A DNA stretch of 14,399 nt from UBA9647 sp049522195. GTDB taxonomy: Bacteria > Bacteroidota > Ignavibacteria > UBA10030. A program made the translations under genes and the position numbers. Shown one piece after another: positions 6,913 through 13,503 of this stretch (positions within the stretch are counted from its first letter, which is position 1; each line of letters starts with the position of its first letter). Below the pieces are notes generated by a model. The model saw only the letters and a program-made list of their open reading frames with translations. It searched no databases and was not told the origin of the DNA. The stretch covers positions 1 through 14,399 of the forward strand of contig JBEKOB010000096.1 in NCBI GenBank assembly GCA_049522195.1, written 5' to 3'.

Positions 6913-9234
6913 CTACCAGGCTTTGAATTCAACCTTCCCTCCCGTCTTCGCATCGAATTCAATGAGGCCGTCTGTTACCTTTACTGTTCCCACTCCCTTC
7001 GAAGTCGATTTGAAGTTTCTTCCCCCAAACGGATCCACCATTTTCACCTTCCCCCCTTTTTCGGCAACCACTTTCACAAAGTTGGCGCTCCCATTCGTCC
7101 TGCGTGCTGTGACGAGCAAAGCCCCCTCTGCCCGGAGATTAGTAAAGGAAACATCCTTCCAGTCATGCGGTAGTGCCGGAAATATTCTAACTCTTCCATT
7201 CTGACTTTGAAGAAGCATTTCCTGGATACCTTGAGCACACGCGAAGTTCCCTTCGAGCGTGAAGGGACGATAGGTGAACTTGGACTTGCCTGTTCCCGAT
7301 TGGTCGCCATTGACATGGAAGCTGTTGGGCAAACAGAAACAGGTAGCGAAGGTCCTGAGCGCCTCCTCTGCCTTGTCCCCGTTCCTGGCTCTCGCCCACA
7401 TGCTTCCCAGCCATGCGTACGAGTATCCACACCACCAGTCCGTTCCGAGCCGCTCGAGATCGGCGAGCGACGCAGAAATCGTCTGTCGATCCTTCTCCCC
7501 ATTGTCCCAGTCAAGCAGCCCAAGTGGATGGATAGCCATCAGGTGCGAGAAGTGGCGATGCGAGTCCTTGAGCTCGACGTCGGGAGCAACGAGGAGCTTT
7601 CCGTTCGCGGGCGAACGAGCCAGCTCAGGCCATTCTGATTCAATCTGTCTCCACCTCGCTGATTCTTCTGCAAGTCCGAGCTCCGAAGCCAGCTCTGATG
7701 CACCACCGAACAACCATCGGACAAGCGCCACATCGTAGTTGGTCATCGATCGGAACCATGCATCTACACGATTGTCATTGATCTCCGGCGAGGAACTCAA
7801 CGGGAGCGTCCTTCTCCCCAGGCTGTCACTGATGGAGAGTTGTTCGAGATGCGCAGCGACCTCCCGAATCCATGGATAGGCACGGTCTCGAAGAAATGTT
7901 CTGTCAAGACTGTATCTCCAGTGGAGATAGAAATGCTGGGCAAGCCATGCTGAGACCGTTGGCGAGAGAGAGTACTGAATCCATCCACCCATCGGTTCTC
8001 CGGTGAGCGTTGAAACCCCCGGGAAGTCGAGCCCCGTCGTACCGAAATACTGTTTTGTATAGCGCTCCGCAACCGGCTTGCACCACCAGAGCCAGTCGAG
8101 AAAAGCGAGGCCTTCAGTGAGATGGTTGGAACTGTAGCAGGGCCAGTAGCTCAGTTGTGTATTGAGATCGTGGTGAAAATCTCCCTTCCACGGAGGCAGG
8201 CGGCTGTTGTCGGCCGTCCAGACGGCTTGCAGTGTAATCGGAGGTGCACCGCGACGCGAGGCACTGCCAAACTTGTACATTTCACGATACCACTGAGTCT
8301 CGAGAAGTGAATCCGGAAGTTGAATCGAAGATTGCTGCCAAAACCGCTGCCACCACTGCTTATGTGTCTTAAGATCCCCTGCAAAAGTAGGTCCCTTAAC
8401 GAGCTGGACAATACCTGTTTTCTTCGGAGCCTCTTTCAATGCGAACGGCGTGCTGGGATAGATCTGCCATATTCCAGTGAGAATATAGTCTTCATCAATT
8501 GACCAACTCACGTTCACCGTATAGGAAAAGCCCCCGTAGCACTCCTGGCGATAGAGCAGACCGTTTTTCCTCTCGATGACCTTTGGCGGCGGATATCCAA
8601 GCCGGCGAAGATCATTGCCACTGGGACCGCTGTTGCCGGTGTCCTTTGAAGTGTCAGGCAATGAATATGGCGGTGGAATGAGCCGCGGTTTGAGATTCTC
8701 ACTGAGACCGGTGATCCGGAACCAACCCCGTGGCTCCGTGGCATGAACAAATGTCTGCAGCTCGATGCCAGACTTCCACTTGATCAAGCAGACCGCATCA
8801 TCGAGCCTGAGTTGAACAGATTCAATGTCATTGACATTTGGAATGGGAAGTTCCAGAGCCGCGCCCGGCAGTTTCGTCGGCGCTGCGTCCCGATCATACG
8901 GCACATCCCCCATCTCCTGAGCCCGCTTGTAGTCCCCTGTCGTGGCCCGTTCGACAACCCACGCGAACCGGAATTCCGGACTTTCAAACTCCTTGATCTT
9001 CCGAAGGTCCCACAAATCCGCCCGGTCGAGAGACATTCTGAGCACGCTGTCGCGTTGCCAGATGAGCGCGCCGATCATACCGTTGCCGAGCGGGATTCCT
9101 TCGTCCCACGTTTTCGCGAGCGACGTGAAACGAAGATCGTGAGAACGGGAAGAGACAGGCTTGTCAGATGCAGCGCCTGCCTGGAGAAAAAACGTCACGA
9201 TTATGAAGACCGAGTAGAACAGACGCCTTGTCAT
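6913..9234 (-). CDS. GH95-like glycoside hydrolase, divergent (putative alpha-L-fucosidase/galactosidase)
   Basis: A 773-residue secreted protein with a signal peptide (to about A22). An N-terminal beta-sandwich of the GH65N_2 type (about 33-290) carries GIPLGNGMIGALIW and SLDRADLWD. An (alpha/alpha)6 barrel (about 300-670) follows, then a C-terminal beta domain. Barrel motifs match GH95: LQAVWTADN, HHDLNTQLSYWP (353-364), SSPEIND with Glu484 as likely general acid, HRHFSHLMAIHP, and LEGNFACAQGIQEMLLQS (660-677). Compared with the bifidobacterial enzyme AfcA as I recall it (Asn421, Asn423, Glu566, Asp766), the Glu and second Asn are kept (Glu484, Asn358). The first Asn appears to be Asp356 and the Asp appears to be Glu661. 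Substrate could therefore differ: alpha-L-fucose, alpha-L-galactose or something else. It starts 53 nt after the GH29 stop, with no strong Shine-Dalgarno. Confidence 0.85.
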   Translation of the reverse strand: MTRRLFYSVFIIVTFFLQAGAASDKPVSSRSHDLRFTSLAKTWDEGIPLGNGMIGALIWQRDSVLRMSLDRADLWDLRKIKEFESPEFRFAWVVERATTGDYKRAQEMGDVPYDRDAAPTKLPGAALELPIPNVNDIESVQLRLDDAVCLIKWKSGIELQTFVHATEPRGWFRITGLSENLKPRLIPPPYSLPDTSKDTGNSGPSGNDLRRLGYPPPKVIERKNGLLYRQECYGGFSYTVNVSWSIDEDYILTGIWQIYPSTPFALKEAPKKTGIVQLVKGPTFAGDLKTHKQWWQRFWQQSSIQLPDSLLETQWYREMYKFGSASRRGAPPITLQAVWTADNSRLPPWKGDFHHDLNTQLSYWPCYSSNHLTEGLAFLDWLWWCKPVAERYTKQYFGTTGLDFPGVSTLTGEPMGGWIQYSLSPTVSAWLAQHFYLHWRYSLDRTFLRDRAYPWIREVAAHLEQLSISDSLGRRTLPLSSSPEINDNRVDAWFRSMTNYDVALVRWLFGGASELASELGLAEESARWRQIESEWPELARSPANGKLLVAPDVELKDSHRHFSHLMAIHPLGLLDWDNGEKDRQTISASLADLERLGTDWWCGYSYAWLGSMWARARNGDKAEEALRTFATCFCLPNSFHVNGDQSGTGKSKFTYRPFTLEGNFACAQGIQEMLLQSQNGRVRIFPALPHDWKDVSFTNLRAEGALLVTARRTNGSANFVKVVAEKGGKVKMVDPFGGRNFKSTSKGVGTVKVTDGLIEFDAKTGGKVEFKAW

Positions 9235-9287
9235 TGAACGTTAGAGCTTCTGAAGATAGATGGTCAAAGCTGAATCGAAACGATCAC

Positions 9288-11348
9288 TTACTTCTGGTAG
9301 AAAAGCATCGCACCCGGGATCACCTGCTTGTCGCCCTTTGGACCTTCAATAGAGACTTTCAAATCCCGCCCGCCTCCTTTTTGAAAGTACTGGACGCGAA
9401 TCGGATGCGCACCGGCCGCGAGAGCGACAACCCCCTTTACTTCTTTACTGCTGTGCAGGCCATCATTGTCGACAACCAACTTCCCGTCGACAAAGAGCCG
9501 GCTTCCATCATCGGACTCTGTCGACAATGAGTAGACTCCGTTCTCAGCGACTTTGAGGAATCCATTGAAATCGAGACCGAAGTATTCAGGTTGATTCCTC
9601 GGAGAGATATCAAATACGTATGCCACGCCTTCTTTCACCGGCTTGAGTTTGGAGAAATCCGGCAGAACATTCCAATCCCCCTCGTAGTAGGCAAACTTCA
9701 CTCCGCCTACCAAGTTGGAAGCTTCCGTCGCCGGGTTCGGCGCCATCTTAGTGAATGTCGCAGAGACCGGACCGCTCACTGGATTCCCTTCGCGGAAGCA
9801 CCGGGCGGTTACGGTCGTGGTCTGGGTCAGTCTGATCGGACCCGCGACAAGCGTCGAGCTTGCCGACGGCACACTTCCATCAAGCGTATACCTGTTATCA
9901 ACCTTTTCTCTTTCAGACGTCACGTTCACATCCAGACCATCAATGAAAATGTCGAACTTTGCACCGATCCTGGGTGGACTCGTGACATCGACGTTCCCCC
10001 GGACATCCAGAACGACGACGCTGTTGATCGAATCCGGAGCTTTCTCCGGGACATCGATGACGATCGCATCCTCCTGTCTCCGCACCAGGAGATGCTGTTG
10101 CTCGCGATCGGCGAGGAGGTACGCAATCTTTGGTTCATTCAAGATCCCTGGGACAACCAGCTTCCTGTTCGCAGGCCAGTTGAAGACGTGGAGATACAGT
10201 CTTACGCCTCCATCGATAGCCTTCTGTGTGCAGGGGCCCCACTCGAGATTCTTGAAGGGACTGGCCTTCGTCTCGTAGATTGCATCACCGTTGACCTTCA
10301 TCCAGTTTCCCAGCTGCTTGAGCCGGTCGACAGCGGGCTGAGGAAATACACCTTCGGATGTGGGACCGATATTCAGGAGGAAGTTGCCCCCTTTGGATGC
10401 GATGTCGGCAAGCTTGTGAATCAGGTCCTCTGACGATTTCCAGTGATCGTCGTGTTTATTGTATCCCCAGTTATCATTCATCGTCATGCAGGTTTCCCAA
10501 GAGACGCCCGGCAGACCTGTTGCCGGGATTTCCTGTTCTGGTGTTCCGAAGTCGCCGGAGAATTCACCGGCTTTTGTGAATCCCTCCATCCCCGAACGCC
10601 CGGCACCCACACGGTTATTGATAATGATGTTGGGCTGCAGGCTTCTGACATAGTTGTAAAGCTCAGTTCCGTATTTCGTATTCCACGTTGATTCCCACTC
10701 ACCATCGAACCAGAGCACTCCGATCTCGCCATAGTTCGTCAGGAGCTCCTTGAGCTGATTCTTTAGATGCTGAAAATAGCGATCGAAATCAGCGCCGGCC
10801 GTCGGACGGTCCTTCTCCCATTCGCGCCTTGGCAGATAGTCCGGATGATGCCAATCCATGATGGAATGATACCAGCAGATCTTGATTCCCTCCTTGTGGC
10901 ATGCGTCCGCCAGCTCTTTCATGATGTCGCGCTTGAACGGTGTCGACATAACGTCAAAGTCCGTGTATTTTGAATCGAAGAGACAGAAGCCATCGTGGTG
11001 TTTGGAGGTGATGGTGATATACTTCATCCCTGCATTCTTCGCCCTTTGGACCCACTCTGTAGCATTGAATTTTACAGGATTGAATTGGGCGACGAATTTT
11101 TCGTACTCGGCGATCGGGATCTGTGCCGTCGTTCGAATCCACTCAGCGTGGTTTGTGCTTCCTTTCCATTCACCGGCAGGGATGGAGTACAGCCCCCAGT
11201 GGATGAACATCCCAAACCTCGCTTCACTCCACCATTTCATGCGCGCTTCGTATTGCGCCTCCGTTTCATGAAGATAGTCTTTCTGCTGTGGCAAGAGGGG
11301 TTGAGCGATACAGATGAAGGCGAAGGATAGCCAGAGGAAGAGTCTCAT
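9288..11348 (-). CDS. GH29 alpha-L-fucosidase with C-terminal PA14 domain
   Basis: A 686-residue secreted retaining alpha-L-fucosidase. A signal peptide (to about residue 21) is followed by the GH29 TIM barrel (about 30-350). Landmarks are RFGMFIHWGLYS, ITSKHHDGFCLFDS, and VLWFDGEWE with Asp215 as nucleophile. GDFGTPEQEIP may hold the acid/base (Glu271 or Glu273), and the barrel region ends with GGNFLLNIGPTSEG. Then come a beta domain, a chitobiase C-terminal-like module (about 460-533, RYTLDGSVPS) and a PA14 domain (about 550-686) with SDDGSRLFVDG, a likely glycan-binding module. Typical GH29 proteins are 450-600 residues, so the tail is an accessory extension. AAAGG lies 7 nt before ATG 11348. 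It is the first gene after the strong minus-strand promoter and would lead the glycosidase operon. Expected substrates are alpha-1,2/3/4/6-fucosylated glycans. Confidence 0.97.
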   Translation of the reverse strand: MRLFLWLSFAFICIAQPLLPQQKDYLHETEAQYEARMKWWSEARFGMFIHWGLYSIPAGEWKGSTNHAEWIRTTAQIPIAEYEKFVAQFNPVKFNATEWVQRAKNAGMKYITITSKHHDGFCLFDSKYTDFDVMSTPFKRDIMKELADACHKEGIKICWYHSIMDWHHPDYLPRREWEKDRPTAGADFDRYFQHLKNQLKELLTNYGEIGVLWFDGEWESTWNTKYGTELYNYVRSLQPNIIINNRVGAGRSGMEGFTKAGEFSGDFGTPEQEIPATGLPGVSWETCMTMNDNWGYNKHDDHWKSSEDLIHKLADIASKGGNFLLNIGPTSEGVFPQPAVDRLKQLGNWMKVNGDAIYETKASPFKNLEWGPCTQKAIDGGVRLYLHVFNWPANRKLVVPGILNEPKIAYLLADREQQHLLVRRQEDAIVIDVPEKAPDSINSVVVLDVRGNVDVTSPPRIGAKFDIFIDGLDVNVTSEREKVDNRYTLDGSVPSASSTLVAGPIRLTQTTTVTARCFREGNPVSGPVSATFTKMAPNPATEASNLVGGVKFAYYEGDWNVLPDFSKLKPVKEGVAYVFDISPRNQPEYFGLDFNGFLKVAENGVYSLSTESDDGSRLFVDGKLVVDNDGLHSSKEVKGVVALAAGAHPIRVQYFQKGGGRDLKVSIEGPKGDKQVIPGAMLFYQK

Positions 11349-11372
11349 GGGCGTGCCTTTCTTTCTGATTCT

Positions 11373-11389
11373 GGCTCACTCGGTGAGCC
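11373..11389. repeat. Short perfect palindrome in the GH29 leader
   Basis: GGCTCAC (11373-11379) and GTGAGCC (11383-11389) flank a 3-nt spacer, about 25 nt upstream of the GH29 start and inside its predicted 5' leader. It could be a leader hairpin or an operator. There is no trailing T-run, so it is not a terminator for either strand. Confidence 0.45.
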
Positions 11390-11462
11390 GGGTACCAAAT
11401 GATTCTTGAAGATGCGGCAGACGGGTTCCCGATCCCGCTTTCACAATAACGGGGGCAATTTC

Positions 11463-11496
11463 GCCACGACAACGCTTGCGAGAGGCAAGTTGTGGC
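11463..11496. promoter_or_regulatory. Imperfect inverted repeat at the divergent promoters, candidate operator
   Basis: A core of CTTGC-N5-GCAAG (11475-11489) lies between outer GCCAC-like and GTGGC arms (11463-11467 and 11492-11496). It covers the predicted start of the minus-strand transcript and the -35 to -10 spacer of the plus-strand promoter. A regulator bound here could control both directions. No regulator gene is in the window, so this is inference from position and symmetry. Confidence 0.4.
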
Positions 11497-11504
11497 GCTA
11501 TATT
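11476..11504 (+). promoter_or_regulatory. Promoter for the SDR-DUF116 pair
   Basis: TTGCGA (11476-11481) and TATATT (11499-11504) are separated by exactly 17 nt. The -10 matches the consensus at five of six positions and the -35 at four. A start near 11511 would give a leader of about 38 nt with AGGGAGGG before ATG 11549. Confidence 0.5.
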
Positions 11505-11528
11505 AGGCAAGAAAACCCAGTTAGTCAA
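11500..11528 (-). promoter_or_regulatory. Sigma70-type promoter of the glycosidase cluster
   Basis: On the minus strand, TTGACT (11523-11528) and TAATAT (11500-11505) are separated by 17 nt, close to the housekeeping consensus. A start near 11493 would give a leader of about 145 nt before the GH29 ATG. It shares base pairs with the -10 of the divergent plus-strand promoter, so the two directions probably compete for polymerase. Confidence 0.65.
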
Positions 11529-11548
11529 TAAAGTACAGGGAGGGTTGA

Positions 11549-12388
11549 ATGACCAGCGGCAAGATCTGCCTCATCACCGGCGCAACATCGGGAATTGGCA
11601 AAGCTACTGCACTTTCTCTCGCACGCCAGGGTGCGACGGTACTCCTGGTATCTCGCAACAAAGAAAAAGGTGGGAAAGTCCGAAATGAAATCGTTGAGAA
11701 GACGGGAAATGAGGGTGTGCGTCTTTACATCGCTGACCTTTCTTCGCAGAAGGAGATTAGAAGCCTGGCGGGAGAGATCAGGACGAATCATCCAAGGATC
11801 GATGTCCTGGTCAATAATGCGGGAGGGATTTTCGATAAGAGAATACTGACAGTTGACGGCATCGAATTGACCCTCGCTGTCAATCACCTTGCGTATTTTC
11901 TTCTGACCAATTTGCTGCTGGAAATGTTGCGTGCAGCCCCTTCTGCGCGTGTGGTCAGCGTGAGCTCCCAGGCACATCAATTCGGAAGGATGGAATTTGG
12001 GGACCTCGGGTACGAGCAAGGCTACAACCCGATGAAATCGTACGCCCGATCTAAGCTAGCGAACATTCTCTTCACGTACGAACTCGCCCGGCGGACAGCA
12101 GGCACACGCATTACCGCCAACACATTGCATCCAGGTACGGTGCGGACAAACTTCGGAAAGCAGCTCTCGGGAATTGCAGGTTTTGTATTCAAGCAACTTG
12201 ACGTTTTCATGCGCTCACCGGAGAAAGGGGCCGAGACGGTCATCTGGCTCGCATCGGCTGAGGAAGTAGACGGAGTATCAGGCAAGTACTTCCGCGACAA
12301 GAAAGAGATCCGATCTTCAAAGATCTCATATGACGAAGACGTCGCTCAACGGCTGTGGGAAGCTAGTGCAAAAATGACAGCGCTCTAG
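11549..12388 (+). CDS. Short-chain dehydrogenase/reductase (retinol dehydrogenase-like)
   Basis: A 279-residue cytoplasmic NAD(P)-dependent oxidoreductase of the classical SDR type. It has a Rossmann fold with TGATSGIG (10-17) for cofactor binding, followed by VSRN (34-37), where Arg36 suggests NADP(H) preference, then ADLSS (62-66) and NNAG (89-92). The catalytic residues are Asn112, Ser139 or Ser140 and the YARSK motif (Tyr165, Lys169), then a LHPGTVRT segment. The pattern is that of the retinol dehydrogenase/WW-domain oxidoreductase-like subgroup, whose bacterial substrates are mostly unknown. AGGGAGGG lies 4 nt before the ATG. It is divergent from the glycosidase cluster and 4 nt upstream of the DUF116 gene. 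No signal peptide. Whether it works on sugars or lipids cannot be told. Confidence 0.95.
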   Translation: MTSGKICLITGATSGIGKATALSLARQGATVLLVSRNKEKGGKVRNEIVEKTGNEGVRLYIADLSSQKEIRSLAGEIRTNHPRIDVLVNNAGGIFDKRILTVDGIELTLAVNHLAYFLLTNLLLEMLRAAPSARVVSVSSQAHQFGRMEFGDLGYEQGYNPMKSYARSKLANILFTYELARRTAGTRITANTLHPGTVRTNFGKQLSGIAGFVFKQLDVFMRSPEKGAETVIWLASAEEVDGVSGKYFRDKKEIRSSKISYDEDVAQRLWEASAKMTAL

Positions 12389-12392
12389 GCAG

Positions 12393-13193
12393 ATGCCACC
12401 CGATCAAACACAGGAATTGCTGCAGGGCAAGACGTACACTCTGCGTTACGATGCATCAGACTCCGACGCATACTACCGGAAGATCGCCGGTCTGGTTGAA
12501 AATCTCCTTCACCGTCACCCCGATCCAGTCCAGCTCCTTTCGTATCTCCAGGGACTGAGCAAGAGCAGGCGCCAACTCCGAAAGCTGGTCACGACCGGTC
12601 CTCAGTCCGATGATCGTGCGCTCATCCTCATGCTGAAGAATGAGCTCTCGGAGTACACTACTTCCGTCTCATCACATCTCAAATCGTTGCGCTTTGCGGA
12701 CAGGTGGGGGACCTTGGCGACATCGGAGGAACAGTACCATTTGTACATGCTGGAGATCGAGCTGACCAACCGGATCTATCTCGAACAATTCCGAAGTTCC
12801 GAACGGCGACTTGCGTTTCTCCCTCACTGTCTGAGGGATCTCTCTGCAACTTGCCTGGCGGCCCAGCGTGATCTTGACTACGTGTGCAAGGGATGCACGA
12901 ATGAGTGTAAGGTCAATCAGGTGAGCAAGGCATTGCGACGCCATGAAATCAAGCCATACATATGGATGACGGCAGATCTTCGGGCGCTCTTTCGAAGAAT
13001 GACCAGGAATGGTGAGAGCCTCAGTGTTCTTGGCATCGCGTGCATTCCGGAACTCGTCCGCGGCATGAGAATGTGCAGGAAATATGGGATACCCGTCGTT
13101 GGAATTCCTCTCGATGCGAACCGGTGCGCGAGGTGGTGGGGTGAATTTCACTGGAACAGCGTGAACTTCAACAAGCTGGAGAGTCTCTTGTGA
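12393..13193 (+). CDS. DUF116 family Cys-rich protein
   Basis: A 266-residue soluble protein. The C-terminal half (about 140-255) matches the DUF116 family: FLPHCLRDL (Cys146), Cys154, a VCKGCTNECK cluster (Cys165, Cys168, Cys172), a VLGIACIPELVRGMR segment (Cys217), Cys228 and Cys245. The regular Cys spacing suggests a metal or iron-sulfur site, but the family has no firmly assigned function that I know. The N-terminal 140 residues are mostly helical and charged and I do not recognise them. The start lies 4 nt after the SDR stop with no good Shine-Dalgarno, so translation is probably coupled to the SDR. No signal peptide or membrane segment is seen. Confidence 0.85.
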   Translation: MPPDQTQELLQGKTYTLRYDASDSDAYYRKIAGLVENLLHRHPDPVQLLSYLQGLSKSRRQLRKLVTTGPQSDDRALILMLKNELSEYTTSVSSHLKSLRFADRWGTLATSEEQYHLYMLEIELTNRIYLEQFRSSERRLAFLPHCLRDLSATCLAAQRDLDYVCKGCTNECKVNQVSKALRRHEIKPYIWMTADLRALFRRMTRNGESLSVLGIACIPELVRGMRMCRKYGIPVVGIPLDANRCARWWGEFHWNSVNFNKLESLL

Positions 13194-13233
13194 ATCACGA
13201 AAGGAGCTACGCACATTACGGGTGTTCGACGTA

Positions 13234-13492
13234 GGTGCGTGGCACCATCAACACTTAGGCGTTCATAGATCGATGTTCGGTGTTGGATATTCCGAGGAGT
13301 CCGTTCAAGTGAATATCCAATGTCGAACACCCAATATCGAATAATGAAGTGGTAGCGGTGCGTGGCACCATCAACAGTTAGGCGTTCGTAAATCGATGTT
13401 CAGTGTTGGATATTTCGAGGAGTCCGTTCACGTGAATATCCAATATCGAACACCCAATATCGAATAATGAAGTGGTAGCGGTGCGTGGCACC
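13234..13492. repeat. Two tandem 123-bp repeats plus a partial third unit
   Basis: Units at 13234-13356 and 13357-13479 differ at only seven positions (about 94 percent identity), and a third begins at 13480-13492. Each starts with GGTGCGTGGCACC, itself a hairpin with GGTGC/GCACC arms. Each also contains a longer imperfect inverted repeat around GTTGGATATTC and GAATATCCAAT, and ends with the ATATCGAATAATGAA motif. The array fills the roughly 310-bp gap between the converging DUF116 and GH38 genes, where I see no ORF. The hairpins could act as a bidirectional terminator, or the array may be a non-autonomous repeat family. Confidence 0.9.
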
Positions 13493-13503
13493 GCACTTGC
13501 TCC

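Noticed and set aside
9466..9475. TTGTCGACAA, the core of the 591-604 palindrome
   Set aside because: It lies inside the GH29 coding region and GTCGAC words are frequent in this window, so it is probably chance.
13234..13492. CRISPR array or insertion-sequence ends
   Set aside because: The units are contiguous 123-bp copies without unique spacers, no cas or transposase gene is present, and no flanking target duplication is seen.
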